This document shows, piece by piece, positions 1 through 12,759 of a stretch of DNA of 64,000 nucleotides (position 1 is the stretch's first letter; each line of letters begins with the position of its first letter). The notes under the pieces are model-generated. The model was not told the DNA's origin. It did no database searches and saw nothing but the letters and a program-made list of their open reading frames with translations. The stretch covers positions 10,281,499 through 10,345,498 of the forward strand of contig NC_092565.1 in assembly GCF_037975245.1 (NCBI RefSeq), in the 5' to 3' direction. Source of the stretch: Apostichopus japonicus (taxonomy: Eukaryota > Echinodermata > Holothuroidea > Aspidochirotida > Stichopodidae). The translations under genes and the position numbers were made by a program.

Positions 1-479
1 TGGCAGTGACAGTTAACACTGAAGGGGAAAAAAATGTATAACTATATATAAATGTTATGAGCTTTGCCGAAGACAACACAAGGTTGTTCCTTATTTTGCT
101 TACTTGGTCAAATTCGTGAGTCATATGCCCTGGGGATATAAATTTCACATGAATACATCGAACGAATGTAGAGAAGCGCATGTCATTTACCTTATTACCT
201 ACACATTTTCCACTTCCCACCATAGTAAAGTCAATAAAATACTGCATTAATAATCTTTAAAGAAGATTTCTTCTCAACACTCTCTCCATCTTCTTCTCAT
301 TTACCTTACCCAAACCCCTTTGTGGCAATGAACGCTTCCCCTCTTGGTTATTAGCATATCAATAACACACATTATGAAAGTGTTCTAGTCCTAAGTATTC
401 GAAAAGAAATGTGTTTTCATGAAGAATTTAAGTTCTGCAACAATACATTTTGTACTCATGCATTGCATCGTATTACAAT
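1..479. other. Intergenic, nothing recognised
   Basis: AT-rich DNA without a convincing ORF, RNA gene or repeat before the pentanucleotide array begins. Confidence 0.6.
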
Positions 480-850
480 GCATGGTATGGTGTATGGCAT
501 GTGGTATGACATGGTATGATATGGTGCGTTGTGTAATGGTGTGTCGTGGTATAGTTTGGTATGGTATGGTATGGTATGGTATGGTATGGTATGGTATGGT
601 ATGGTATGGTATGGTATGGTATGGTATGGTATGGTATGGTATGGTATGGTATGGTATGGTATGGTATGGTATGGTATGGTATGGTATGGTATGGTATGGT
701 ATGGTATGGTATGGTATGGTATGGTATGGTATGGTATGGTATGGTATGGTGTGATGTGGTGTGGTGTGGTATGATGTGGTATGGTGTGGTATGGTATGAT
801 ATGATATGGTACATTGTGTATAATGGTGTGTCATGGTATGTTTTGTTATA
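480..850. repeat. GGTAT pentanucleotide microsatellite
   Basis: Perfect (ATGGT)n from about 557 to 750 (about 39 units), flanked on both sides by decayed versions (GTGGT, ATGAT, ATGTT) to about 480 and 850. Five is not a multiple of three, yet no unit contains a stop in several frames. This creates long spurious ORFs (WYGMV and SYHTIP types) on both strands. Confidence 0.97.
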
Positions 851-904
851 TTATCTTATAGTTTGGTATGTTATGTTATGCTATATTATTATATTCCCAT
901 CACA

Positions 905-950
905 TCGCTTTGTATTGTATTGTACTGTATTGTATTGTATCGTATTGTAT
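905..950. repeat. Short degenerate TGTAT repeat
   Basis: About nine imperfect units of TGTAT/TGTAC just downstream of the GGTAT array, possibly a decayed outlier of the same expansion. Confidence 0.7.
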
Positions 951-3900
951 GTTTGACGCTGCGGGTTCCAACTTAAATGCCACACATTACAGCTCCCTAT
1001 ATAACTCAGACTGCGCAGTCGTCATGCATTCCACTGCCGTTATGTTACGTTGAAAAAGAAAGTGTAAAATTTCTAGCAGAAAAACAGAGTGACTCAAGAT
1101 TTTACATAATTAAGACATATTCTTCCTCCATATCCTTTAAAATATAGCTTATCAACAGAACGTCTTTGTATTATTGCGTTTCTGTTCCAATAAATTCGAG
1201 TGAATAGTAACTTCCAGGCACGAATCAAATGAATTACACTTTTCTACTGAAACCTCAACTGGTTGCAATCTTCAGAGTTCCTGTTACGTGTCATACGCTG
1301 TAGGGTATAATCTAAACCTTTTTTGATGATTTGCAGCTGAATGTTCAGTTATATCTACAGAAAGTTAACGATTATGGTCAACGTAGACGAAGTAAATTCA
1401 AAAAAAAAAAAAAACCTTATTTGGTATATTTGAATTTCTTGTCAGAATGTTACAACCTTTTCACATCTTTGACGTTCAAGTGCCCCGCCCACCTGCATAG
1501 AATAATTAACCCTACCCAATGGCTACAGGCGTACGATTATATAAGGTACTATTGAATTATGTCAGAACTGTATCAACATGAACTGCATTTAGTTTGCGCT
1601 AGAGGCTCAGTAGATTATATTGATAAAACTCTCTATTTCGCGATAAGAATCGGAAAATGATCTTATGAAAGGTAGTAATTGTGACCATTATTTAATGTCT
1701 TGAAGGCATGAGATGGCGAAATGTTAAACGCTGTCACGAATGAAAGAAATGAAAATGGGACAGAAAGGGTTTGCCTCTTGTGTATATGATGTAGCTGTCC
1801 GATAATATATGGGTTGAAGGTGAAGAAATTGCTTTTAGTAGTAGAATACATGCTCTTAACTTTGTACAGTTTGTAATTTGTACAATTACGGACTGACAAA
1901 ATTGAATGATCGCTCTAACTTACATGAATCACTTACTCCAATAATAGTCAAGAGTTGGTCGATTGGTAGCCCAAACGTTCACATGAATCTTTTGCGAAGG
2001 AGAATCATAATCGAACCATTATCACCGGTCTTTGGGATAGAGGCACTTTGGATGAACAACTTTTAAATACAGTTGGTTCAGTAAATTCATATAAGCAGAT
2101 GGCATAGAATGTTCTGTCACGTCTAATTATTACATCATCGACCCACTTCTGTTTTAATGTTTATAGGTTTCTTTGTAATACATGGGTGTTGAGGGGGGGG
2201 GGGCGGCGCTGAATCGAGAATATTAGTTTGATTGCTTAACGTTACCTAATACTGAAATCATTGCGTGTCATTGCGTGATTGTGAGGTAAGGTTGTCAATC
2301 ACAATAACTCCATCCACTGGTTGGGCGCCATTCCAGCCTAACCCTTGCATTTATGTACATTATTTTAAAGATGCCGGAATAGCTATAGTTTACATTTGTC
2401 TATACTAACAGTCATGTTATCTCTTGGGCGGGACTATGACACAATATCAAGACTTAAATTCTGCAAAAATGTCATCCAATAACATGTTGTTGTACTGAGT
2501 GCTAGCTCAATGCAGACCTCGATCTGTATAGTGTTCATGAAGCAGACGATCATGTGTAATTCATGTCAGTGTCATCTACATGAGACGAACATATCTGATT
2601 TCATCTTACATTCTTCACCAATTATGTACGAGGTAGGGGTGTAGAATGGTATATGGGCCCTGTGACGTATGCTATGTAAATCATAAACCCACTGTTGTCG
2701 ATCCGAGACAAATGGTATGATATCATCATAGGTTATAAAAATAGAACATTACGACATTTGTTTCATCGATGAAAGTAGCGGAGAGTTTTCTCGCCTTGTA
2801 TGTTCGTACGAAAACTTTGAAGTTCATATTAGTTGCCTTCTTTCTTTCTTTCTTTCTTTGATGATCATGTTTTCTTCGTTATGATTATTTTTTATGAAAG
2901 GACACAGAAAAAGAAATTGGCAACATTTTCTTGCTGTGTACTAAAAGCATGTGTGAAGCACTGACAAACCAGGGGATAATAGGCGCAAATGATTATATAT
3001 TAGTATCGACAGTGCAAAGCTATACGGTGAAAATAATCAGTGCGAACAGACGAACATTGTTTTGCTTTGCGGTGTGTTTTTGTCATGTCTTTGTTTTTAT
3101 TACTTCCTCCACGAAGATAATACTGTCGCAATACAGTTAATAGGCCTATACTTTGCCAGTTTTGAGACAGCTTTAACTATAGCGTGCCAATAGGTTAGTA
3201 GATTACATCGATCTTAACATGCAAGATGAAAATGATCTTTAATTTCTGCAATACGTCAAGTAAACGTTTTGATACGTTGCCATTGACTTTTCAATAGCTT
3301 GCTTCATTATGCAGGTATTAGTCATGTTTATTTTGGAATCAGTTGATTCCATAACGTGACTGATGTTTGTACATATAGCATGCCAAATAGCAATACAATG
3401 ATGTCATAACGTTTGTCTGCTATATACGCATTGTCGATAGAATCTACCAGGGAACCTGTTGTTTCTACTGGCATGTGGTACTGGCAACCGCGATACAAAA
3501 TTTAGCCGAAGTTAAAACAAATCCGTCGTTGTAATCTCCAAATTTTACGTTTCCCGAAATGTCGACAACGCGTTTCCAGGTATTTTTGTGCTGCTCGTTG
3601 TCGGACTGCGAGAACGCGTTCTCGTCGATTCTGGAACGCAAGAAGAAAAGGGATAACTTGTCTCGTAATTTCCTCGATGCGTTGATGAAGTAGATGACAC
3701 ATTGCCTAATATATCGCATGGGCAATTATTAGTCAAAGATAACTTAACCTCATGAGTACTTCTTGGATAAGTTTTAAGATACCATATCGGTCTGTACACG
3801 TACCTGCATATACATACAAGTTCGGTTGGCCTGGTCTGGTGTATAATTTGTAATTTGTCTATAATACTTTCATTAATTATTATGAGATTAATACCCATCT

Positions 3901-5590
3901 TCAAAAGAAAGCTTACCTCTAAGCGTTTTCTTCAATCAGCCGGAAAAGTGTTTACACACGATGGAATGTAGCCTAGGCTATATGTATAACCCTGCATGAA
4001 ATTCCGTTTTTCAAATAACGGGAAAAACTAATGTCTAAATGGTCTACGAACGGTGTCTGGAACGACAATGGGAGTATAGGCATGTCAACTTAGCATGCAA
4101 GTTCTCAAACGACGAATTGTTTAATGAAAACGAAGACGCTACAGTTATCGATCATTATGCCAGTTTGTACGTGTTGTACGTGAGCTAGTTGGAATTTGTC
4201 TAATTCAAGGTCAGGAGAGGGAACACAAAGACATCGTATTATGTTTCTTAAACCTTGACTTTACCAATTACGATCTTGACACTTGTATCATTTTAACCGC
4301 TTGATGACCCTATACATGTATTTTTTTTTTCCTCTGATGGGGTACTCGCTACATGAGTAGCCTCCTACTGCTTAATTAATTCCCAAGAAAGTTATTGTTA
4401 CGTGTCTTTCGAATTTTGCCATTTTCAAAAGTAATTTATTTTTTTCAAAACTCTTCTTTTAACTTGCGAAATATTTCACCGGTATTTCACCTTAACGAGG
4501 CATGGTTTTCCTGCTACTATACATGAGCTGCTATACATTAACCTTCACATAGTCGTTCATGTGGGGATTGTAAGTGCAATAGGTTTTGGTTTAAGAGAAA
4601 CTTCCAGAAGAGCAAAATAATCTTCTTTTCCCACGTAAATACCCGGGAGATAGGGCAAAGAGACAGCTCAGTCTTAATGAAGTGCTGCCAAAAAATCCGC
4701 TGGACTCAGCTATAAACACCTATGTGGTTTACTCTTAAATTCAATATATAGGCATTATCCGGTTCACCCTATATTGTGTACATTTTTTCAATGATGTAAG
4801 GGAGAGATACGTTATGTTTGCGAGAATCGAATTATATATATTCTGTTTTCTTCACCTCTCTAAATGGACACCGTTATCTGCGAGTGATAAGATTGGTAAG
4901 CCTATATACGATAAAACAAACGCCCTTACCAACCTCTTCCACTCGTTCACACCCCTTCTTCCGTAAATCAATACCTGCATATCTGTTCATTCGGTCCCCA
5001 TATTTATCTTTTACCCGGAAAGGTCCTTGAAAGCACTCTACAATCTCAAACTTATTTGGTTTTTGCCAAGTCACTTTTAATTGGTGAAGATCGTTAATCA
5101 ACTTCAATCTTATTGTCAGAAGTAGTTGTTGGCAGCAAGGTTTGGTCAAACTGCCAACCAAACAAATTTGGCGATATTCGGTGAATGGGGGGGGGGGGGG
5201 GGTCTGTTGACTTTATCTGTTTACAACCGACATTATATTGTCCAGGATGAATAATCTTTAAGGAGCTTCACGTACAATTTCGTTTTGAATTAATTTTACT
5301 ATATATAATTTAAAATTAGTTTAAAATAATGTTGCGTTTACTTTTTCGACTGTCACAATGTTATATTATCCGAACGGGTTTGTATTTATGTCTTCTTTTT
5401 GTACAACTATAAACGATGAATTGTAGAATCTGTAACATTGTCTCTCAAAAATCTTTACCGTCATTCCTCATTAAACTTTGGTGAAAACATTTCATGGTAT
5501 AAGGTATGGAAACTCCCGATACACGTTGACGAATCATAGTTTGTTCATCTGCCAACGTAGCTCTATAAGACCGTCGTCCACATATGTGCA
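951..5590. other. Intergenic, with one candidate exon
   Basis: No firm gene. Contains a (TTTC)5 tract near 2840-2860, a G11 run at 2193-2203, a G16 run at 5187-5202, and the candidate minus-strand exon at 3465-3630. A second minus-strand open stretch at 4874-5161 ends near a good donor (GAGGTTG/GTAAGG) but lacks a clear acceptor. Confidence 0.5.
3465..3630 (-). CDS. Candidate terminal exon of an unknown minus-strand gene
   Basis: An acceptor with a good pyrimidine tract (ATCCCTTTTCTTCTTGCGTTCCAG) precedes 3630. It opens a 55-codon frame, IDENAFSQSDNEQHKNTWKR through VASTTCQ, ending in TAG at 3465. The segment has more CpG and more G/C-ending codons (ATC GAC GAG AAC GCG) than its surroundings, as expected of coding DNA. 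Its phase fits the donor of the exon at 7701. No family recognised. It might instead end at a weak donor (GGAAAC/GTAAAA) and continue elsewhere. Confidence 0.3.
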
Positions 5591-5591
5591 T

Positions 5592-6078
5592 ATGGCTTGA
5601 TTAGTTTGTACTGCATGTGAATAAGAGACAGCCATTAATCAGTATAAACTGAATTGTGTTAAAACACAGTAACACATGTAAGACCTGTCAGCATATGCTC
5701 TACTGTGCACCCAATGTACATGGCTTGATCAGTTTGTATTGTGTATCAGAGACTACCGTTAATCAGTATAAACTGAATTGTGTTATCACACCGTAACACA
5801 TGTTCGACCTTTCAGCAGATGCTATAGTGTGCACCCAATGTACATGGCTTGATAAGTTTGTATCGTGTATCAGAGACTACCATTAAGCAGTAAAAACCGA
5901 AGTGTGTTATCACACCGTAACACGTGTTAGACCTGTTAGCAGATGCTACCGTGCACCCAATGTACATGGCCTGATCAGTTTATACTGTGACTATAAGAGA
6001 GAACCGTTAATCGGTATAAAAATGAAGTGTGTTTATAACACCGTAACACATGTTAGACCTGTCATTAGATGCTACTGT
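5592..6078. repeat. Four-copy tandem repeat, about 124 bp
   Basis: Four imperfect copies start at 5592, 5720, 5844 and 5966 (periods 128, 124, 122). Each carries ATGGCTTGATcAGTTTgTA, then a TTAATCAGTATAAAcTGAA block, then CCGTAACACATGTTAGACC and GTGCACCCAATGTAC. Divergence is about 10-20 percent by eye. No coding content. Confidence 0.9.
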
Positions 6079-6109
6079 GGATAACTTACTAACATACGAA
6101 TTTATTACT

Positions 6110-6500
6110 TAAAGGCTGTTTCAACTGATGACTGGTTAGGAGTTTCATCAACTATCCCTATGTTTCACTAATTAAGATGCTTCCAATTGCACATTTTATG
6201 CGTTTTGCAGAGTTTTGCAGTTTGTGAAGTGTCATGATCCACTTTCTGTTAAAGTATGGACGGAATGATTGGCGAAACCTTTATAGTAGTCTGCTGGTCA
6301 GTCCAGTCAATCATTAAGCATATGATTGTGTGTTTAGTATTTTCTGTTTGTAAGGCCTTCTCAGTACTAGCGACTGGTCATAAATGTAACACATGTTAAG
6401 AATGTATAAAACACATCAGTTTCAACTGATTAACGGGTACTCACCTTTATAGTGTGAACCGATAATAAGACCACGAGAATCGGGTGGATCGGCCGCAGAT
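6110..6500 (+). repeat. Dispersed repeat, copy 1
   Basis: About 390 bp, clearly related in reverse orientation to 44570-44910. The best conserved core includes TCAATCATTAAGCATATGAT, TTTAGTATT, CTGTTTGTAAGGCCTTCTCA and GGTACTCAC. It lies directly after the 124-bp tandem repeat, which also has ACACATGTTA boxes. Probably an old non-autonomous transposon; termini not defined. Confidence 0.8.
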
Positions 6501-7471
6501 TTTTGTTGAGAAAATTGAAAGCTATAAAGGATAAGAAACAACTGTTTGTTGTGTATTTGAGTTATTTAGACAGAATTAGTGCTGCGCTAATGACAAACTG
6601 TAAAAAGAATATATGGCGTCGTGTTGATGAGTGTGTAACGCGACGAAAATATTAAAACAAGACAATGGGAAAGATAGGCCTATTAATAAACTAAGCTTGT
6701 AAAATTATTATGATACAGAACTTGGGATAAATCATATTTTAGGTTTAGTTTAGTGTGATAAAACGATTAAGACATAGACGAAACATAAGTATAGTTTAGC
6801 TTGAACAAGACTGATTGTATATCCATGTTATCATGACACGACGATGAAACCCGGAGAGGTCGAATCAGTGTCATCTTCGACATGTGACGTCAGTAGTTAT
6901 AATACGCGAAGACACCATCATAGTAGCTTGCTGAGATGAAACGCACCGTGCTTTGACAAGGTGCCAATCGTCAGGTTCATTGAAAGTATTAAATTTATAG
7001 TTCTGTTGAATACGACCCGCCTTTTTCTTTTTCTTCGTAATATTTTCTCCGCTGGTAGGCTAGACTACAAGGAAAACAAGTCCTGATACAAAGAAACGTT
7101 TTGTAAGTAGTACTTTTCCTAGGTTACCTGGAATTCAAGAGATATATATTATGAGTAAAGAAATATATTATTTGGTTGGTTTTGTCCATGCTGCCCGTCA
7201 CTAATTGTTATCCTTACAGAATAAAAAAAATGTAAAATAAATAAATAAAACGGGTCAGTATTTAAAGTATACGTTAGGGTTTTTGATTGAAAGCAGTATC
7301 CAACGCAGAGAAACATGAAAACAGAATAAAGATAAAGTTGGTTGCAATTAGTGTCACAAAAGATGAATTTATACTACAATATAAGTCTGTTTCCTTTCAA
7401 AGTATCGACATCCACTTTGCCAGTTGATATGATACCAGACGCAGTCTATAACTCTTTCGTCTAAGGCTCTT

Positions 7472-8757
7472 TGTTATAACCGTTAAACATTACCAACCGG
7501 TTTAACTAAGGCTTAATATTTCCTGGTCCAAATTTTGTGAAGAAGGAAGTAAATAAATACATAAAAAACACTGAATACTCATCTAGCTTATTGTGCTCGT
7601 ATGAAACATTATCTGAGAAGCATATACTCAACATTGATCAATGTAATATAGAGACATGTGATGTACAATATCCCTAAACAGCTTTAAGAAAATCATATAC
7701 CTTTGTGGGATATAAAACGTCCAATGATCCTTCGCACAAAAGACCGGAGACTTAAGCAAGTCTAGAAATGTGACATCATCGAGCAGCATATAATTGAATT
7801 TGTATGGGTATGTTTGATTTATTTCAATATTTACTTTCTGTGTATAGGATTTGTTATGGTCCAGTATTGGCAATGGTTTTAATGCCAACACTGTATATAA
7901 ATATTCATCCTGAAAAGAACAGACGTGGCACCCTAATACCACACATCGACAAAAAAGGCAGCTCTCTGGCATGGCTTACAAACTATAATAAAATAAATAG
8001 AAAATTCACATATTCTTACTTTAAATATTCTTTATGTTCTACCTTTTTCGTGCTGTGATTTTACTAAATTATTTAAAACAAACTGTAATCAGAAACTTGA
8101 TTACAAACCAGTGAGAATAATTGTTATGACCTTTAGTAGTCATGATGTTGAGTGCATTTTGCCAGAGGGTACTGAACATCTCATGTTACACAGAGTTCTT
8201 CAGTTTAGGTTACGTCTTTGTAATTATTACTATGGTCTTTGTTTGCGGGGGAAGTCCAGTTTTATTGGAACCAATTAGTCCCCGCCGTTAGTGCAGAATC
8301 TAATTTTGCAATCAAGATATAACGGTAATTACACAAAACATCCCGAGTGAAAACTGCAGATACAATACTGCCGTGTTTTTTTTTTGGCAACATCACACTC
8401 TTATATAGTTTTCAATATTCCGTAACATTATCATAACATTTCGCGTATGCATAAGCGTCCATGCAGGTATAAATGATAGCATATCCCTTGATCCCCACGA
8501 TGCTTGCTGGTGTGACAAGGAACGACAACGACATGAAGGAAAACGCAATTAATTAACAAAAAGGTTCAAGAAAGAAAACAACTTATTCCTTATTCTGGAG
8601 TGATTCTCGACTTATATGTTCACTCGACTTATCTGTTCAGATTAGATTATTCACTTTCTACCAATCAGAGTATAGTTTCAATAGTTAATTTATATATCAC
8701 TAAGTATGGCAACCAATCCTATAACACTAGTTCGCCGGGAGAGGTAAATATTAAAGG
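7472..8757. repeat. 1286-bp tandem duplication, first copy
   Basis: Matches 8758-10043 with no difference found in the stretches compared, including a T10 homopolymer, at a constant offset of 1286 bp. The breakpoints share at most one base, so no flanking repeat mediated it. It carries the candidate exon at 7909-7701. Either a very recent duplication or an assembly error. Confidence 0.95.
7701..7909 (-). CDS. Candidate internal exon of an unknown minus-strand gene (copy A)
   Basis: A 209-bp open segment bounded by a strong acceptor (CTGTTCTTTTCAG before GATGAATAT) and a strong donor (CCACAAAG/GTATATGA). It encodes about 69 residues, DEYLYTVLALKPLPILDHN through KDHWTFYIPQ, with two N-glycosylation sequons (NKS, NQT). 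I do not recognise the family. It begins in phase 0 and ends two bases into a codon (AG). The candidate exon at 3630-3465 begins with one base and restores Arg at the junction, so the two could be joined across a 4.07-kb intron. The same exon is repeated exactly 1286 bp upstream in the tandem duplication. The evidence is splice sites and an open frame only. Confidence 0.35.
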
Positions 8758-10043
8758 TGTTATAACCGTTAAACATTACCAACCGGTTTAACTAAGGCTT
8801 AATATTTCCTGGTCCAAATTTTGTGAAGAAGGAAGTAAATAAATACATAAAAAACACTGAATACTCATCTAGCTTATTGTGCTCGTATGAAACATTATCT
8901 GAGAAGCATATACTCAACATTGATCAATGTAATATAGAGACATGTGATGTACAATATCCCTAAACAGCTTTAAGAAAATCATATACCTTTGTGGGATATA
9001 AAACGTCCAATGATCCTTCGCACAAAAGACCGGAGACTTAAGCAAGTCTAGAAATGTGACATCATCGAGCAGCATATAATTGAATTTGTATGGGTATGTT
9101 TGATTTATTTCAATATTTACTTTCTGTGTATAGGATTTGTTATGGTCCAGTATTGGCAATGGTTTTAATGCCAACACTGTATATAAATATTCATCCTGAA
9201 AAGAACAGACGTGGCACCCTAATACCACACATCGACAAAAAAGGCAGCTCTCTGGCATGGCTTACAAACTATAATAAAATAAATAGAAAATTCACATATT
9301 CTTACTTTAAATATTCTTTATGTTCTACCTTTTTCGTGCTGTGATTTTACTAAATTATTTAAAACAAACTGTAATCAGAAACTTGATTACAAACCAGTGA
9401 GAATAATTGTTATGACCTTTAGTAGTCATGATGTTGAGTGCATTTTGCCAGAGGGTACTGAACATCTCATGTTACACAGAGTTCTTCAGTTTAGGTTACG
9501 TCTTTGTAATTATTACTATGGTCTTTGTTTGCGGGGGAAGTCCAGTTTTATTGGAACCAATTAGTCCCCGCCGTTAGTGCAGAATCTAATTTTGCAATCA
9601 AGATATAACGGTAATTACACAAAACATCCCGAGTGAAAACTGCAGATACAATACTGCCGTGTTTTTTTTTTGGCAACATCACACTCTTATATAGTTTTCA
9701 ATATTCCGTAACATTATCATAACATTTCGCGTATGCATAAGCGTCCATGCAGGTATAAATGATAGCATATCCCTTGATCCCCACGATGCTTGCTGGTGTG
9801 ACAAGGAACGACAACGACATGAAGGAAAACGCAATTAATTAACAAAAAGGTTCAAGAAAGAAAACAACTTATTCCTTATTCTGGAGTGATTCTCGACTTA
9901 TATGTTCACTCGACTTATCTGTTCAGATTAGATTATTCACTTTCTACCAATCAGAGTATAGTTTCAATAGTTAATTTATATATCACTAAGTATGGCAACC
10001 AATCCTATAACACTAGTTCGCCGGGAGAGGTAAATATTAAAGG
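8758..10043. repeat. 1286-bp tandem duplication, second copy
   Basis: Exact second copy of 7472-8757. Sequence to the right of 10044 is unique, and the join at 8757/8758 is direct, without filler. Confidence 0.95.
8987..9195 (-). CDS. Candidate internal exon (copy B, identical to copy A)
   Basis: Identical to the candidate exon at 7909-7701, with the same splice sites, because it lies in the second copy of the perfect 1286-bp tandem duplication. At 209 bp with unequal phases (0 in, 2 out), using both copies in one transcript shifts the frame and soon reaches a stop. If the gene is real, the two copies would have to be used alternatively, or one is silent. If the duplication is an assembly artefact, this exon does not exist separately. 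Confidence 0.3.
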
Positions 10044-10044
10044 T

Positions 10045-12700
10045 ACAATATTTTTAAATCACATATTCATAATTTGTTCATAACTGCAAAGTATTGCTCT
10101 AAGTCACCGTATATTATGCATAGCGAAAGGGAAAAAAAGAAGAATTTCTTCATTTCAGCTGTTGTTTCAGATGGTTGTTTTCTGATTGCAGAAATTGAAA
10201 ACTCAAAAAGGACACTTTAAATTATCAAATTAAGCGTTGATGTTTGGGTCAGCAAATTAAGAATTAACACTAGCAATCCAAATAATCAGAGATTCAAATG
10301 TCTCTACAACAAGTACCAGTCATAAATATTCTGTATTCTTTTGGAAAATGTAGTTATACATCGTGATATCTTTGTCTCGTTGATGTCAACTGTAAAATCT
10401 TGCAAAGGGGGGGGGGGGGGGTGTTCAGGACCGCTATAAAAGGAAAGCGATAACTCGCTCCCTTTGTCTTTTACCCATTAAAAGCATTTTCTGTTGGCTA
10501 AAGTTGATTGCTAGTACAGAATTGCTGAAAATTTTCTGAATCTAACTGTCAAAACCACATCCTCAATGCATTTTGTATTGCGAAGATATAAACTTTTAAC
10601 GTTTACTAGTGATATTTTGTAAATGCATCTGGCAACATCAGAATAGATGATGTCATAAAGGGCAATTCAGCTGAAAATGTCTTTGTTTTTATTTTTTAAT
10701 TTGTCAATCATTTGTTCACAACAAACAAACAAAAGAGTTATATAATTAAGATACATTTTGAGGAAATTCTAAGTACAGAGAACTTTGACAGCTATGCAAA
10801 CATTCCAAATGTCTCAGGTTTCAAAGATAAATCAAACAAGAAGATTATAATAGCCTTAGTAAAGCTTCCAAAGAGCATTTGCCCAGATGACATCACATAC
10901 CCCCTGCTGTGATCCAACTTTCTGGAGTAGTTGAAGGTTAAGCCAGTCAAAATAGGTTACACTCAATCAAACACATCTAAAGTTAGGGGCATGATGAGAT
11001 GGGGGCTCCAACTATCAGTGTCGAATAGTTTTGTCTTCAATATATAAGTTTCACATTGTTTGTGACCAGAATACTACATTTAGTGATGCTCAACATATTG
11101 TTAGAATTCATGTAACTGCTGGTTCGAAAGATACCCTGTATCATACATAATCCGATTGAGTTGGTTAATGTCGTTGCTCAACTTCACACGACTGGCAGAA
11201 ACGACCTTCTTCAAAACATCGATAAACAAGAGTGGAGCCAAATCAATTACCTTCGAGATATTGAGTTCTTGCCCTTGTAGAAATTTATATGACGTCATAC
11301 GTTATATCCCAAGATCCCCGGGGACTTTTGATAAAAAGATTCGATTCTCTTTCAAAGAGTAACGCTGTCGATTGTAATCTTGATGACATCCACAGAGGTT
11401 GTCAGAAAAGAGAGAAACAAAATCGATCAAGGTCGTGGTATCTACAATGGAATCCCTTCCGTAAATTGTATTGAACGCATGGTTACATCATGATAATCTG
11501 TAAATATTTTGAAGACCAGTATTGTTACTAGAGGCAATGTCCTTTAAACAATAAAGCAAAGAATTATGTTTCGAATAAGGTTCAAGTATCAAGTTGCGTC
11601 AAACTTTTCAATAATCGCAGACGACGCAAACGAATACTTACACAATGATGATGACAGGATCACACTGCAGAAGCTTATGTTCTGTATTCCAATTATCGAA
11701 AGTGCCAAAGCAGTGATTTGATGATACCAAACAAAGTTCGAGTGACTATAGATAAAATAGAGTATGTTACTATATGGCTCTTTTGGCTTGGGCAGCCAAA
11801 AACAAGGGGGAAAAGGAAGCTTAGTGGGTTTATGGTCTATGTAATCTTCTTCTTCTCTGCGAGGAAAGCTTAAAGAACCACGATTAAATGTCTACATTGC
11901 ACAAACACATATTCTGTATTCCAATTATGAGAACACAAACTTACCAAGTATGTGATGTGAGACGAAGGATCAATCGACAGGTGTAGACCCAGTTAAACAC
12001 CTAATTTATAGCCTATACTACATATGCATCAGAATAAACCATTTCACGTGTATAATTTCCTTCCGTTTGCTCCGTTGGAAGACCACACACTCCCGAATGG
12101 GAGTCGGCTTCAACAACCCCAGCGTCACACACCGACCCTACTTTGTAAACTTCCCGGATCCGCCCATGATTATATATAACTACATCAACTAAGTTAACAT
12201 GCATCCCAATGTGGGGTACACGCGTGGCGGACATGAAAGTGGTGAAACCATCAGGAGCAACATCATTTCAAACATTTTCTTGTCCTGTCGTTGCGTTTGT
12301 CAAGCATAAAATCCATCTTTAGCAAATTGTTGTTGTTGTTTTTTTTTTTTTTTTGGTTGTCAGAGATATACGGTACCCCTCTTCGTGATTTATACACTGC
12401 CTATAGGACAAGGGAGAGATGGAAATTTAGACTGTCATAGATGAGTAACGGTTATATATTCTAACGCCGAGCTTGGTCTTTAAGTCGAGCATTAACCTTC
12501 TCCAAACAGACTGTCATTTGCGATAGGCCTACGCTGAAAGAAACCATTATCTTAATTTCTTTGTATGTTTCTCTCCATGGATTGCGTGCATCATGTTTCT
12601 TTTATTGTTATCATCCTCTGCTTTGAAAGGTGGCCCATATAGGTCATGTAGTCTATTAATAGTCAACGTCACCCTGAGTCGCAGCCCATGTTGAGTAAAA
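10045..12700. other. Intergenic, nothing firm
   Basis: Contains a G15 run at 10407-10421 and small ORFs only. Two minus-strand stretches (11101-11298 with donor CTCGAAG/GTAATTG, and 12013-12234) look mildly coding-like, but neither has a usable upstream acceptor. Confidence 0.5.
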
Positions 12701-12703
12701 AAA

Positions 12704-12704
<1 letters not shown>

Positions 12705-12753
<49 letters not shown>
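12705..12753. repeat. (TA)n microsatellite
   Basis: About 24 uninterrupted TA units. Confidence 0.95.
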
Positions 12754-12755
<2 letters not shown>

Positions 12756-12759
12756 TGGC

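Noticed and set aside
391-956. Overlapping ORFs on both strands with WYGMV or SYHTIP repeats
   Set aside because: They are all readings of the GGTAT pentanucleotide array.
3465-3630. Weak resemblance to a clathrin light chain C-terminus (ENAF, NTWKRV)
   Set aside because: Only a few residues agree and the characteristic sequence after the Trp is missing.
4874-5161. 95-codon minus ORF with FQGPFRVKDKYGDRMNRYAG, briefly considered as a retroelement integrase tail
   Set aside because: No other integrase or reverse transcriptase motif nearby and no clear acceptor; kept only as a possible exon in the findings.
12013-12234. 73-codon minus ORF
   Set aside because: No upstream acceptor, an in-frame stop shortly before its ATG, and no recognised motif.
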